Shown: one piece after another, positions 47,051 through 56,730 of the stretch
Layout: every line of letters starts with the position of its first letter
Position numbering within the stretch: position 1 is the stretch's first letter
Notes under the pieces: model-generated
Told to the model about the DNA's origin: nothing
Databases searched by the model: none
What the model saw: the letters and a program-made list of their open reading frames with translations, nothing else
Position numbers and translations under genes: made by a program
From: Azospirillum oleiclasticum
GTDB lineage: Bacteria; Pseudomonadota; Alphaproteobacteria; Azospirillales; Azospirillaceae
Length of the DNA stretch: 64,000 bases
Direction of reading: 5' to 3'
Assembly (NCBI RefSeq): GCF_013423485.1
Contig: NZ_JABFFR010000013.1
Span: 62,001 to 126,000 of the forward strand

Positions 47051-47189
47051 GCGTGTGCGGCGCCCTCGGACATTCGCCGGATGAGGGTGTCCGCATCGAC
47101 CCTGTTGCCTGCGGCTGTGTTCATGATGATATTTTCGCGTCGGTACGCCCGGTGACGGGGACCGTGCCGGGACAGCAGCGGGGACAGCC

Positions 47190-47366
47190 ATGAAGGACAT
47201 GATTCTCGACGCCTACGCCCAGGCGCTTCTCGCCGCGATGGAGAAGGGGATCCTGGGCGAGCGGGCGAAGGTCGCGGCCCGCAACGCCACCGCGCATGTG
47301 GTGTCCAGGGAACTGGGGAAGCCGGTCACGCCGGAGATGGTCAAGGAGATCGTCACCAACGCGTGA
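47190..47366 (+). CDS. small hypothetical protein (58 aa)
   Basis: This is an unrecognised 58-residue helical protein. ATG 47190 has GGGGA with 6-nt spacing. The sequence is balanced and amphipathic (LDAYAQALLAAMEKGILGER near the N-terminus), ending in a short strand-helix (KPVTPEMVKEIVTNA). Its opening pattern, AALxxAMEKGIL, is a little like residues 14-30 of the 84-aa protein at 1058. Function unknown. Confidence 0.55.
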   Translation: MKDMILDAYAQALLAAMEKGILGERAKVAARNATAHVVSRELGKPVTPEMVKEIVTNA

Positions 47367-47701
47367 GCAGCCGCCCACCCCTCTCGACCTTGGGGCGCTA
47401 CCATGGGGCGCGACCACGGGGCCGCGCGGCCGGACAGGCCGCCGCGGCCCTTTTTCCAGTTATCCACCGCGAATCACCGCACCCCCCGGAACCATCCCCA
47501 TTTCCCACCGTTGTGTGGCAATCGACACAATATCTTGTGGATGGTTTCAGGTGTGACACCAAATATGTTGCGTGTCGCCGCCTGTGGGGCTAAGGTCCCC
47601 CCATCATACAGGATGTTGTGGCTGACGGCCATCGGCCGGCATGGGATGAGCCCGTGCCGCAGCGGGTGGCTTCGCCGCCAAGCCAGGGGAGCTCTTCTCA
47701 C
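47367..47701. other. 335-nt nrdJ upstream region
   Basis: No gene is supported. It holds the paired NrdR boxes described separately. No cobalamin riboswitch B12 box was recognised, although the downstream enzyme uses adenosylcobalamin. Confidence 0.6.
47525..47573 (+). promoter_or_regulatory. paired NrdR boxes upstream of nrdJ
   Basis: Box 1, ACACAATATCTTGTGG (47525-47540), matches the NrdR consensus closely. Box 2, ACCAAATATGTTGCGT (47558-47573), keeps the AATAT core and lies 33 bp further on, about three helical turns, which is the spacing NrdR needs to bind cooperatively. NrdR is the ATP/dATP-controlled repressor of ribonucleotide reductase genes. No nrdR gene is in the window. Confidence 0.8.
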
Positions 47702-50700
47702 ATGCGGATCCAGCGACGCTTCACGATCGAAGGCCAGGATGCCTACGCCGGCCTCGGCTTCCGCAGCACCGCCAGCGAGATCCGCAATCCCGACGGCTCG
47801 GTCGTCTTCCACCAGGCCGGCATCGAGGTGCCCGAGGGCTGGAGCCAGGTCGCCAGCGACATCCTGGCGCAGAAGTATTTCCGCAAGGCGGGCGTGCCGG
47901 CCAAGCTGAAGCCGGTCGAGGAGAACACGGTCCCCTCCTGGCTGTGGCGCAAGGAGCCCGATTCCGAGGCGCTGGCGGCACTGCCCAAGGAGAAGCGGCT
48001 GGTCGGCGAGGAATCGGCCAAGCAGGTGTTCGACCGCATGGCCGGCACCTGGACCTATTGGGGCTGGAAGGGCGGCTATTTCGATTCGGAGGAGGACGCG
48101 CGCGCCTTCTTCGACGAGATGCGCTTCATGCTGGCCGCCCAGATGGCCGCCCCCAACAGCCCGCAGTGGTTCAACACCGGCCTGCACTGGGCCTATGGCA
48201 TCGACGGCCCCGGCCAGGGCCACTACTACGTCGATTTCCAGACCGGCGAGCTGGTGAAGTCGCAGTCCGCCTACGAGCACCCGCAGCCGCACGCCTGCTT
48301 CATCCAGTCCGTCGGTGACGACCTCGTCAACGAGGGCGGCATCATGGATCTGTGGGTGCGCGAGGCGCGGCTGTTCAAGTACGGCTCGGGCACCGGCTCC
48401 AACTTCTCCCGCCTGCGCGGCGAGGGCGAGAAGCTGTCGGGCGGCGGCAAGTCGTCGGGCCTGATGAGCTTCCTGAAGATCGGCGACCGCGCGGCGGGCG
48501 CCATCAAGTCGGGCGGCACCACCCGGCGCGCCGCCAAGATGGTGACGGTCGATCTCGACCACCCCGACATCGAATCCTACATCGACTGGAAGGTCATCGA
48601 GGAGCAGAAGGTGGCGGCTCTCGTCGCCGGCTCCAAGATCGCCCGCGAGCACATGACCCGCGTCATGGAAGCCTGCAAGGGCGGCCTCGACCCCAAGGAG
48701 AACAAGGATCTCAAGAAGGCGATCGTCGCCGCCCGCAAGGCGCAGATCCCCGAGAACTACATCCAGCGCGTGATCCAGTTCGCCGGCCAGGGCTTCACCT
48801 CGATCGAGTTCCGCACCTACGACACCGACTGGGACTCCGAAGCCTACCTGACCGTGTCCGGCCAGAACTCCAACAACTCCGTGCGCATCAGCAACGACTT
48901 CATCTCCGCGGTGCTGGAGGATGGCGCCTGGGACCTGAAGGCGCGCACCACCGGCAAGGTGACGAAGACGCTGCGCGCCCGCGACCTGTGGGACAAGATC
49001 GGCTACGCCGCCTGGGCCTGCGCCGATCCCGGCGTGCAGTTCGACAGCACCATCAACGAGTGGCACACCTGCCCGGAGTCGGGGCGCATCAACGCCTCCA
49101 ACCCGTGCTCGGAATACATGTTCCTGGACGACACGGCCTGCAACCTGGCGTCGCTGAACCTGATGACCTTCCGGCGCGTCGATGGCTCCTTCGACGTGGA
49201 GGCGTTCGAGCACGCCTGCCGTCTGTGGACCGTCGTGCTGGAAATCTCCGTGCTGATGGCGCAGTTCCCGTCGAAGGAGATCGCGCAGCTCTCCTACGAG
49301 TTCCGCACGCTGGGTCTGGGCTTCGCCAACCTCGGCGGCCTGCTGATGGCGTCCGGCCTGTCCTATGACTCGGACGCGGGCCGGTCGCTGTGCGCCGCCG
49401 TCTCCGCGGTCATGACCGGTGTCGCCTACGCCACCTCCGCCGAGATGGCGGAGGAGCTGGGCACCTTCCCGGCTTACGATAAGAACCGCGACGCCATGCT
49501 GCGGGTGATCCGCAACCACCGCCGCGCGGCGCACGGCGCCACCGACGGCTACGAGGGGCTGGCGGTGAAGCCGGTGCCCTTCGACGCCGCCGATTGCCCG
49601 GACGCCGACCTCGCCGAGGCCGCCGCCCGCGCCTGGGACCGCGCGCTGGCGCTGGGCGAGGCGCACGGCTTCCGCAACGCGCAGTCCACGGTGATCGCGC
49701 CGACCGGCACCATCGGTCTGGTGATGGATTGCGACACCACCGGCATCGAGCCCGACTTCGCCCTGGTGAAGTTCAAGAAGCTGGCCGGCGGCGGCTACTT
49801 CAAGATCGTCAACCGGCTGGTGCCGGTGGCGCTCGACACGCTGGGCTACAGCGCCAGGGAGATCGCCGCCATCGAGCGCTACGCGGTCGGCCATGGCACG
49901 CTGAAGGGCTCCCCCGCCATCGGGCACGAGGCGCTGAAGGCCAAGGGCTTCACCGACGAGGCGATCGCCAAGGTCGAGGGCGCGCTGCGCACCGCCTTCG
50001 ACATCAAGTTCGTCTTCAACAAGTGGACGCTGGGCGCCGATGTCATCACCGGCACGCTGGGCGTTCCGGCGGCGGCGCTGGAGGCGCCGGGCTTCGACCT
50101 GCTGTCGGCGCTGGGCTTCACCCGCGGCGAGATCGAGGCGGCCAACACCTACTGCTGCGGCGCCATGACGCTGGAGGGTGCGCCGCACCTGAAGGACGAG
50201 CACCTGGCGGTGTTCGACTGCGCCAACCCCTGCGGGCGCATCGGCAAGCGCTGCCTGTCCTGGCAGAGCCACATCACCATGATGGCGGCCTCCCAGCCCT
50301 TCATCTCCGGCGCCATCTCCAAGACCATCAACATGCCGAACGACGCGGCGGTGGAGGAGTGCAAGGACGCCTATCTGATGTCCTGGCGCCTGGGGTTGAA
50401 GGCCAACGCGCTCTACCGCGACGGCTCCAAGCTCAGCCAGCCGCTGTCGGCCTCCCTGCTGGAGGGCATCGAGGACGAGGACACCATCGAGAGCGTCATC
50501 GACGCCCCCAACGCCGCCCGCGTGCCGCTGGTCACCGAGCGTGTGGTGGAGAAGGTGATCGAGAAGATCATCGAGCGGAAGTCCGCCGCCCGCGAGCGTC
50601 TGCCCCACCGCCGCAAGGGCTACACCCAGAAGGCGATGGTCGGCGGCCACAAGATCTACCTGCGCACCGGCGAGTACGAGGACGGTCGCCTCGGCGAGAT

Positions 50701-51394
50701 CTTCATCGACATGCACAAGGAAGGGGCCGCCTTCCGCTCGCTGATGAACAACTTCGCCATCGCGGTGTCGATCGGCCTGCAGTACGGCGTGCCGCTGGAA
50801 GAGTTCGTCGAGGCATTCACCTTCACCCGCTTCGAGCCGTCGGGTGCGGTGCAGGGCAACGACACCATCAAGATGGCGACCTCGGTCATCGACTACATCT
50901 TCCGCGAGATCGCCATTTCCTACCTCGGCCGCGAGGATCTGGCGCACGCCACGCCGGAGGATCTGCTGCCCTTCACCGTCGGCACCGGCGACAAGCAGGG
51001 CGACCTGCCCGACGTGCCCGCCACCGCCGCCTCGGTGCATGGCGACATCGTCCGCAAGCTGGCCTCCAAGGGCTATGTGCGCTCGAACCTGCGCGTGCTC
51101 GACGGGGGACAGGCGCAGCGGGCGGTGGCCGCGATGGCGGTCGCCACCGGCACCGATGGCGTCACGGCCAGCGCGGTCGCCACGGCGGGCGGGGTCCAGG
51201 CCCACGCCGCCACCACCATGACCGGCACCGCCTATGGCGGCGCCTACAGCGACACCCGCTACGACCGCGTCCGCGAGGCCCGTGCCCGCGGCTATGAGGG
51301 AGACCCCTGCGGCGAATGCGGGAACATGACCCTGGTCCGCAACGGCACGTGTCTGAAGTGCGACACTTGCGGTTCGACCACGGGGTGCAGCTAA
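47702..51394 (+). CDS. nrdJ: adenosylcobalamin-dependent ribonucleotide reductase (class II)
   Basis: This 1230-aa class II enzyme makes deoxyribonucleotides with adenosylcobalamin as the radical source, so it works with or without oxygen. The active-site Cys and Glu blocks are seen in [11 protein letters not shown] and the C-terminal [13 protein letters not shown], and phosphate binding in [13 protein letters not shown]. The protein ends with a zinc-ribbon-like [21 protein letters not shown] and a redox CGSTTGC tail. ATG 47702 follows AGGGGAG. Paired NrdR boxes lie upstream and a classical terminator follows. Strong B12 dependence without a second reductase here suggests nrdJ is the main enzyme. 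Confidence 0.96.
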   Translation: MRIQRRFTIEGQDAYAGLGFRSTASEIRNPDGSVVFHQAGIEVPEGWSQVASDILAQKYFRKAGVPAKLKPVEENTVPSWLWRKEPDSEALAALPKEKRLVGEESAKQVFDRMAGTWTYWGWKGGYFDSEEDARAFFDEMRFMLAAQMAAPNSPQWFNTGLHWAYGIDGPGQGHYYVDFQTGELVKSQSAYEHPQPHACFIQSVGDDLVNEGGIMDLWVREARLFKYGSGTGSNFSRLRGEGEKLSGGGKSSGLMSFLKIGDRAAGAIKSGGTTRRAAKMVTVDLDHPDIESYIDWKVIEEQKVAALVAGSKIAREHMTRVMEACKGGLDPKENKDLKKAIVAARKAQIPENYIQRVIQFAGQGFTSIEFRTYDTDWDSEAYLTVSGQNSNNSVRISNDFISAVLEDGAWDLKARTTGKVTKTLRARDLWDKIGYAAWACADPGVQFDSTINEWHTCPESGRINASNPCSEYMFLDDTACNLASLNLMTFRRVDGSFDVEAFEHACRLWTVVLEISVLMAQFPSKEIAQLSYEFRTLGLGFANLGGLLMASGLSYDSDAGRSLCAAVSAVMTGVAYATSAEMAEELGTFPAYDKNRDAMLRVIRNHRRAAHGATDGYEGLAVKPVPFDAADCPDADLAEAAARAWDRALALGEAHGFRNAQSTVIAPTGTIGLVMDCDTTGIEPDFALVKFKKLAGGGYFKIVNRLVPVALDTLGYSAREIAAIERYAVGHGTLKGSPAIGHEALKAKGFTDEAIAKVEGALRTAFDIKFVFNKWTLGADVITGTLGVPAAALEAPGFDLLSALGFTRGEIEAANTYCCGAMTLEGAPHLKDEHLAVFDCANPCGRIGKRCLSWQSHITMMAASQPFISGAISKTINMPNDAAVEECKDAYLMSWRLGLKANALYRDGSKLSQPLSASLLEGIEDEDTIESVIDAPNAARVPLVTERVVEKVIEKIIERKSAARERLPHRRKGYTQKAMVGGHKIYLRTGEYEDGRLGEIFIDMHKEGAAFRSLMNNFAIAVSIGLQYGVPLEEFVEAFTFTRFEPSGAVQGNDTIKMATSVIDYIFREIAISYLGREDLAHATPEDLLPFTVGTGDKQGDLPDVPATAASVHGDIVRKLASKGYVRSNLRVLDGGQAQRAVAAMAVATGTDGVTASAVATAGGVQAHAATTMTGTAYGGAYSDTRYDRVREARARGYEGDPCGECGNMTLVRNGTCLKCDTCGSTTGCS

Positions 51395-51423
51395 CCAAGA
51401 ACCATCCTGAGCAGAAAGACTTG

Positions 51424-51458
51424 GGGGCGCCTCCGCAAGGAGGCGCCCCACTTTTTTT
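51424..51458 (+). terminator. classical intrinsic terminator of nrdJ
   Basis: GGGGCGCCTCC (51424-51434) pairs perfectly with GGAGGCGCCCC (51439-51449) around a GCAA loop and is followed by AC and seven T residues. This is the only strong textbook rho-independent terminator seen in the window. Confidence 0.95.
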
Positions 51459-51551
51459 CACGCCGGATAGCCCGAACGGCGTCGCGTGATCGGCCTTCGA
51501 CTTCGCCATACTGCGGCCGCGGCCGATTCCCGGCCGGGGAGTGTGCAGCAC

Positions 51552-51953
51552 ATGGCCGGCGGCGAAGCTTCGCTCATCATCTACGACGGCGATTGCGTCT
51601 TCTGTCAGAACTACGTGCGGTTCACGCGGCTGCGGGAGACGGTCGGGCCGGTCGAGCTGCTGGACGCGCGTTCCGGCGACCCGCGGGTCGAGCGCTACTG
51701 GCGGGACGGGTTCGATCTGAACGAGGGGATGCTGTTCGTGCACAAGGGGCGGGTGCACCATGGCGCCGAGGCCGTGCACATCCTCGCCGCCCTGTCGAGC
51801 CCGGACGGCGCCTGGAACCGTCTGAACGGGCTGGTCTTCTCCAACAGCACCACGGCGGCGCTGCTCTACCCGCTGCTCAAGCTGGGCCGCCGGGCGACGC
51901 TGCTCGCCCGCGGCAAGCGCCTGATCGACCGGCCGCCCTCGCTGACGGAGTGA
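51552..51953 (+). CDS. DCC-domain (DUF393) thiol-disulfide oxidoreductase-like protein
   Basis: This 133-aa protein has the DCC motif YDGDCVFCQNYVRF (DxDCxFC), characteristic of the DUF393 family, which is thought to be thioredoxin-like. The remaining LLDARSGDPRVERYW and MLFVHKGRVHHGAEAV blocks fit the family. ATG 51552 follows GGGGAG. The gene is convergent with a large HTTM-like membrane protein. DCC and HTTM domains are often fused or adjacent in other bacteria, so the convergent arrangement suggests joint function. Confidence 0.87.
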   Translation: MAGGEASLIIYDGDCVFCQNYVRFTRLRETVGPVELLDARSGDPRVERYWRDGFDLNEGMLFVHKGRVHHGAEAVHILAALSSPDGAWNRLNGLVFSNSTTAALLYPLLKLGRRATLLARGKRLIDRPPSLTE

Positions 51954-51975
51954 GCGGCCGGGGAGCACCGGCCGC
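51954..51975. terminator. 8-bp hairpin between DCC and HTTM-like genes
   Basis: GCGGCCGG (51954-51961) pairs perfectly with CCGGCCGC (51968-51975). It sits right after the DCC stop and 8 nt before the convergent stop at 51983, and could serve both. There is no U-tract. Confidence 0.5.
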
Positions 51976-51982
51976 CAATCCG

Positions 51983-53470
51983 TCAGTGCGTGCACACCTT
52001 CGGCCGGCGGACGTCCACCGTCTTGAAGATCAGAAAGGCGCGCTCCAGCAGGGACGGCTGTTCGAAGGCGGGGAAGGACGCGTGCGTCACCTCCTCCTCC
52101 ACCAAGCCGTTCAGCCGGTAGGTGACCCAATGCTCGCGGTAGCGGCGCAGCACGTCCTTCAGGGCGTAGAGCACCATGCGCTCGTTCCGCGCCTTCAGAT
52201 GCAGCAGGTAGGGGTGCGAGGAATCGAGGATTTCCACCACGTCGTCCTTGTAGCCGAACAGGTAGGGCGGCCTGGCGAACAGCAGGTGGTTGGTCTCGCC
52301 GCCCTCGGTGTGGAGGTTGCTGAACATGTTGATCGAGCTTTCGGTCTTCAGCCCGATGTAGGGGGAGGTGCAGGCGACGAACAGCGCCAGCGGGATGAGG
52401 TGCAGCCACAAGGGCTGGCGCGGCTGCGCGGCCCCGCGGTAGGGGAGATGCTCCAGCGCCGCGCGGGTCATCAGCACCGAGGCGACGGCGCCGAACATCG
52501 CCCACACCATGATGAAGGTGGAGTGGTAGAACATCCGCAGCGGCCGCTCCGGATAGTCGGTCGCCACGATCATCGCGCTGACCCAGGCGGCGGCCACCAG
52601 CAGCCCGCCGGCCAGCGGCAGCGCCGCGTTGCCGAACCAGCCCCGCACCCGCCGCAGCGGCCCGGCGACGCTCCGGTAGAAGTCCCGCTGCGCCTCCGGC
52701 GGCATGGTCAGCGCGTAGAGCGCGAAGACCAGGCAGGAGAAATCCATGTACCAGGAGTACGCGCTGATCGGGATGATGTAATGGAACACCAGCGCCAGGA
52801 TCAGCCCCACGGCGAACCAGCGGCGCCAGTACAGCGCCGCGATGGCGATCGCCTCGATGATGAAGGTCGAATAGATCGCCAGATAGCGCCCGAACAGGTT
52901 GCCGTCCAGCCCGAAGGGGCGGGCGAGCGGCGCGTAGAGCATCACCGCGCAACTGACGTTCGGATCGAGGAAGTCGGTGTTGATCTTGTGGAAGATGCCG
53001 TAGAAGTACATCACCGCGAGCAGCCCGCGGGCGATGACGCGCAGGTGCTGGTAGACCAGCTCGCGCCGCGGCTCGGCCTGCGACCACGCCGCCTGCGCCA
53101 GCACCAGCAGGATGCCGGTGTTCATGAACAGCGTGATGGTCTTGTTGTTGGACGCCACCGGCGCCAGCAGGGCGTAGCGCAGGATGAGGGCCGCGGCGAG
53201 CAGGCCCAGCAGCCACGTCAGCCGCGGCCGGATCACCAGTGCCACCGCGGCCAGCACGGCTGTCCATCCCACCAGGAACAGGGCGGGGCCGTCGCGGCCG
53301 ATGAAGGTGGACGGGTTGTCGGCCAGGCTGAACAGCATCGCCACGGCCCACATCGGGGCGAAGACGGTCAGGCCGTCATGGACGCGGGCGTGCGTGGCGG
53401 TTTCCGGCGGCCACAGGCGGGAGCGGATGGCACCCGCCAATCCCCCGCCCCGCCGCAAACCGGAGGTCAT
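51983..53470 (-). CDS. HTTM-like multi-pass membrane protein
   Basis: This 495-aa polytopic protein has about 9-10 membrane segments and a soluble C-terminal region (about 390-495). It resembles HTTM-family proteins related to vitamin-K-dependent carboxylases: a conserved YGIFHKINTDFLDP loop between helices, IIEAIAIAALYWRRW, and FHYIIPISAYSWYMDF. Such proteins sit in the inner membrane and have no agreed activity in bacteria. ATG 53470 has AAGG at 7-nt spacing; ATG 53476 would place it too near. It is convergent with a DCC-domain gene. Confidence 0.8.
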   Translation of the reverse strand: MTSGLRRGGGLAGAIRSRLWPPETATHARVHDGLTVFAPMWAVAMLFSLADNPSTFIGRDGPALFLVGWTAVLAAVALVIRPRLTWLLGLLAAALILRYALLAPVASNNKTITLFMNTGILLVLAQAAWSQAEPRRELVYQHLRVIARGLLAVMYFYGIFHKINTDFLDPNVSCAVMLYAPLARPFGLDGNLFGRYLAIYSTFIIEAIAIAALYWRRWFAVGLILALVFHYIIPISAYSWYMDFSCLVFALYALTMPPEAQRDFYRSVAGPLRRVRGWFGNAALPLAGGLLVAAAWVSAMIVATDYPERPLRMFYHSTFIMVWAMFGAVASVLMTRAALEHLPYRGAAQPRQPLWLHLIPLALFVACTSPYIGLKTESSINMFSNLHTEGGETNHLLFARPPYLFGYKDDVVEILDSSHPYLLHLKARNERMVLYALKDVLRRYREHWVTYRLNGLVEEEVTHASFPAFEQPSLLERAFLIFKTVDVRRPKVCTH

Positions 53471-53545
53471 GGACATGCCTTCAAAGTTCCCTTGTGGATG
53501 ATCGCTGGGCTCGTCCGCGGGGCGGCATCCACGTGCCGCCCGCTG

Positions 53546-53680
53546 TCACTCCGTCACCGCGCAATCCGCGTAGTAACGGCAGCCGGTGGCAACCGGCAGG
53601 TTGCTGCTGGCCACATAGACACCGACAAGCCCAAGCGCGGTCATGAAGACAAGGACAAGCTTCTTTGAAAAATCCACCAT
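53546..53680 (-). CDS. 44-aa hydrophobic peptide
   Basis: This is an unrecognised short peptide with one membrane segment (LVLVFMTALGLVGVYVA, about 8-24) and a C-terminal pair of Cys residues (GCRYYADC). Lysine- and AT-containing codons set it apart from noise in this GC-rich DNA. The ribosome-binding site before ATG 53680 is weak, and a GTG just after it is also possible. It lies upstream of the HTTM-like gene in the same direction, 75 nt away. Confidence 0.4.
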   Translation of the reverse strand: MVDFSKKLVLVFMTALGLVGVYVASSNLPVATGCRYYADCAVTE

Positions 53681-53841
53681 GACCCGCACTGCCCGAATGG
53701 TTTGGATCGTCTGCGTAGACTGTGTTGGTCGGGAGTGCACTTGCAAAAGGTAGGTAGTGGAATCGGCGTACTCCGGTGGGTTAGGCCGTTCGGGGGTGAC
53801 GACGGGTGTTGGTGCCACGTCCCGTCGTCATCCCCGTCGCG

Positions 53842-54873
53842 TCACCTCTCCGGCGTCACCGGCCCGGCTCCCGCCCCGGTGGTTTCGATCGCGTCTGCGA
53901 TGGCGGCGATGTCCTCACGCGTCAGCTCCAGTGTCGCGGCGTCGAGCCATCCATCCACCTGGGCGGGGCTTCGGGCGCCGACGATCGCACCGCTCACGCC
54001 GGGCCAAGCCAAGGTCCAGGCGACCGCCACCGCGGCGACGCTGGTGCCGTGCCGCTCCGCCACCGGGCCCAGCGCGTCGGCCAGCCGCAGGTTCCGCTCC
54101 AGCCTGTCGCCCTGGTATTCCGGATTGCGGGAGCGCCAGTCGTCGGTGGGAAGCGCCGCCGCCCGCTCCTTGGTGAAGCGGCCGGTCAGCAGGCCGGACT
54201 GCATGGGGCTGTAGACGATCACGCCCGTCCCGTGCGCCGCGCACCAGGGCAGCTCCGCCGCCGCCACGTCGCGGCGGATGGCCGAGAAGGGCGGTTGCAG
54301 CGTGTCCACATGGCCGACCGCTTCGGCGGCTTCGAGCTGGGCGGCGTTGTGGTTGGACAGGCCGACGGCGCGCACCTTGCCCTCCTCCTTGAGGGCCAGC
54401 AGCGTGCCCCAATACTCCGCCAGCGGCGTGCCGTCCTCCGCCGGCCAATGCATCTGGTAGAGGTCGATCCGGTCAACGCCCAACCGCTTCAGCGACGCTT
54501 CCACCTCCCGGCGGATGCTGTCGGGGCGGCCGATGCGGCGCGGCATGGCCTTGCGGTCGGCCTCGTCCCAGACGAGGCCGCATTTGGTGAAGACATAGGG
54601 GCGCCCGCCGGACGGGATCTCGGCCAGCGCCCTGCGCACGACCTCCTCCGACCGGCCGAGGCCGTAGATCGCGGCGGTGTCGATCCAGTTGACGCCGCGC
54701 TCCACGGCGTGGCGGATGGCGGCGATGCTGTCGCGGTCGTCCTGCGCGCCCCAGCCGACGGCCCAATCCGGTCCGCCGATGGCCCAGGCGCCGAAGCCGA
54801 CGCGGGTGATCGCCATGTCCGTGCGGCCGAAGGGGCGGGTGGGCAGCGCGCTGCCAAGTCTTTGATCGGTCAT
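53842..54873 (-). CDS. aldo/keto reductase
   Basis: This 343-aa NADPH-dependent carbonyl reductase has a TIM-barrel fold. Visible are GFGAWAIGG near the N-terminus, the catalytic Asp and Tyr in WIDTAAIYGLGRSEE, the Lys in VFTKCGL and the His in QMHWPAEDG, followed by the phosphate-binding AIVGARSPAQV. The substrate is unknown. GGAG precedes ATG 54873. A conserved hypothetical membrane gene lies upstream on the same strand. Confidence 0.93.
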   Translation of the reverse strand: MTDQRLGSALPTRPFGRTDMAITRVGFGAWAIGGPDWAVGWGAQDDRDSIAAIRHAVERGVNWIDTAAIYGLGRSEEVVRRALAEIPSGGRPYVFTKCGLVWDEADRKAMPRRIGRPDSIRREVEASLKRLGVDRIDLYQMHWPAEDGTPLAEYWGTLLALKEEGKVRAVGLSNHNAAQLEAAEAVGHVDTLQPPFSAIRRDVAAAELPWCAAHGTGVIVYSPMQSGLLTGRFTKERAAALPTDDWRSRNPEYQGDRLERNLRLADALGPVAERHGTSVAAVAVAWTLAWPGVSGAIVGARSPAQVDGWLDAATLELTREDIAAIADAIETTGAGAGPVTPER

Positions 54874-54932
54874 GAAGCTCTCCGGAAAATCGGGAACCCC
54901 GGCCGACCGGAGGGGGCGCCGAGGTGGGCTGC

Positions 54933-55619
54933 TCACATGGGGGCCGCGTCGGCCCCCCGGCAACCCGCCCCCGCCGTCAGGGCAGTGCCGCGCCGCCCGG
55001 CCGCCGGCCGGCTCCACGCCAGCGCGGCACCCGCCACCAGCGCCGCCAAACCCCAGCGCAGCGCCCGGCTGTCGCGCCGCGGGATTTCCGGCGCGTCCCG
55101 CGGCACGGCCGCCGTGAAGGCGTCCGGCCGCACGCGCAGCCGGTCATAGGCAAGGCCGGTCGCCGCTCCCCACACCACATGCGCCGCGATCATCAGCCCG
55201 TTGCGCCGGGCGGAATGGCGGGTGGCCGGGGTCAGCAGCCCGACAGCCGGGATCCAGCCCAGATAGCTGGCCGCCCACACCGCCACGCCATAGGCGGCAC
55301 CACCCAGGACGGGCGTCAGCCCCAGCCTGCGGGCCGCCGCCGGGTAGAGCGCCCCGGTCAAGGCGCCGTAGCCGTAATGGGCGAGCAGCGTGATGTCGGC
55401 GCGCACCCCGGCCGGCAGCGCCCGCGCCGACCCGTCCGGCGCCAGGATGCGCTCGGTCAGAAGCCGCGGCGGCAGGGCGTGGCGGTCCGCCTCCGGCAAG
55501 CTATGGTACAGCCGCGACATGGCGATGGTCATGGGACCGGTGGCCGCGCATCCTGCCATGGCTCCGGCGACCGCTTCCCGCGTCCAGACCAGGGGTTCCT
55601 CCATCGTCGTCGTTGCCAT
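54933..55619 (-). CDS. conserved hypothetical membrane protein (YagU-like)
   Basis: This is a 228-aa protein with about four hydrophobic segments: near [17 protein letters not shown] (15-31), [30 protein letters not shown] and [18 protein letters not shown]. It resembles DUF1440/YagU-type inner-membrane proteins of unknown function, on weak grounds. The C-terminus is Arg/Ala-rich. ATG 55619 has GGAGGAG about 11 nt upstream. It precedes the aldo/keto reductase by 59 nt and is divergent from a second one. Confidence 0.65.
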   Translation of the reverse strand: MATTTMEEPLVWTREAVAGAMAGCAATGPMTIAMSRLYHSLPEADRHALPPRLLTERILAPDGSARALPAGVRADITLLAHYGYGALTGALYPAAARRLGLTPVLGGAAYGVAVWAASYLGWIPAVGLLTPATRHSARRNGLMIAAHVVWGAATGLAYDRLRVRPDAFTAAVPRDAPEIPRRDSRALRWGLAALVAGAALAWSRPAAGRRGTALTAGAGCRGADAAPM

Positions 55620-55783
55620 GGCGCGCACGCTCCTCCGCATCGTGGATCGTGCCGGGGACAACAGCCGTACACCGCGTCCGGTGCCGGATCCCGGAAAGGG
55701 AACGGCGGGGGCTGGCCTTCGGTTGCCATGGGCGGCAGGATGCCGGTCCCGCGCCGGAACCGGCGCCGAGAGGGAGGTTGGGC

Positions 55784-56635
55784 ATGAAGCGGGTCACCCT
55801 GACGGACGGCACGGCCGTCCCCGCCCTGGGACAGGGCACCTGGATGATGGGGGAGGGGATGATGGCGGAGGGGCAGGCCGACCGGCGTGCCGAGATCGCG
55901 GCCATCCAGGCCGGCATCGACCATGGCATGACGCTGATCGACACGGCCGAGATGTACGGCGGCGGCCGGTCGGAGGCGCTGGTGGGCGAGGCGATCGCCG
56001 ACCGGCGCGACGGGCTGTTCCTGGTCAGCAAGGTGCTGCCATCCAACGCGTCGCGCCGCGGAGTCGTCGAGGCCTGCGAGCGCAGCCTCAGGCACCTGCG
56101 GGTCGATGTCCTGGATCTGTATCTGCTGCACTGGCGCGGCGGGGTGCCGCTGGCCGAGACCGTGGAGGGGTTCGAGGCGCTGCGCCGGGCCGGCAAGATC
56201 CGCCGCTGGGGCGTGTCCAACTTCGACGTCGAGGATCTGGAGGAGCTGGCCGAGGCCGCGGACATCCGGGACTGCGCCGCCAACCAGGTCCTCTACAACC
56301 CCGAGCATCGCGGCATCGAGTTCGACCTGATTCCGTGGCAGCGGCGGCACGGCATGCCGGTGATGGCCTATTCGCCCATCGGGCAGGGCGGGCGGCTGCT
56401 GCGCCATCCGGCACTCCTGGAGGTCGCCGGCCGGCACGGTGCCACCCCGGCCCAGGCCGCGCTGGCCTGGGCGCTGCGCCATGACGACGTCGTCGCCATC
56501 CCCAAGACCGGCCACGCCGAGCGCGCCGCGGAGAACGCCGCCGCGGCCGGCCTGACGCTCTCGCCCGAGGATCTCGCCGCCATCGACCGCGCTTTTCCGC
56601 CGCCCCGGCGCAAGCAGCCGCTGGCGATGATCTGA
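55784..56635 (+). CDS. aldo/keto reductase (second, 2,5-diketogluconate-reductase-like)
   Basis: This 283-aa TIM-barrel oxidoreductase starts with [15 protein letters not shown]. It has [12 protein letters not shown] (Asp, Tyr), VSKVLP (Lys) and LLHWRGG (His), with [16 protein letters not shown] binding the NADPH phosphate. It is shorter than, and of a different branch from, the first one at 53842. AGGGAGG precedes ATG 55784 at optimal spacing. A 13-bp palindrome follows its stop, before the RND pump. Confidence 0.93.
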   Translation: MKRVTLTDGTAVPALGQGTWMMGEGMMAEGQADRRAEIAAIQAGIDHGMTLIDTAEMYGGGRSEALVGEAIADRRDGLFLVSKVLPSNASRRGVVEACERSLRHLRVDVLDLYLLHWRGGVPLAETVEGFEALRRAGKIRRWGVSNFDVEDLEELAEAADIRDCAANQVLYNPEHRGIEFDLIPWQRRHGMPVMAYSPIGQGGRLLRHPALLEVAGRHGATPAQAALAWALRHDDVVAIPKTGHAERAAENAAAAGLTLSPEDLAAIDRAFPPPRRKQPLAMI

Positions 56636-56653
56636 ACCGGAGGCGCCAAGGTT

Positions 56654-56683
56654 CCCCCTGTTCACGGAATCGTGAACAGGGGG
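56654..56683. terminator. 13-bp perfect palindrome before RND pump
   Basis: CCCCCTGTTCACG (56654-56666) and CGTGAACAGGGGG (56671-56683) flank GAAT. It lies 18 nt after the reductase stop and 48 nt before the earliest pump start. It could terminate the reductase transcript or, through its TTCACG-N4-CGTGAA core, be an operator for a TetR-type repressor of the pump. Confidence 0.55.
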
Positions 56684-56730
56684 CCTATTCTATCCGCCCG
56701 GCTGCTCACGCACTTTGGGCGGGGTAACCC

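Noticed and set aside
47367-47701. Cobalamin riboswitch upstream of nrdJ
   Set aside because: No B12 box or long folded leader was recognised. The region is explained by NrdR boxes.
47474-51451. 1325-residue minus-strand reading frame over nrdJ
   Set aside because: Long antisense frames are common in GC-rich genes. Its composition is His/Gly/Val/Asp-rich without domains, and nrdJ is unambiguous.
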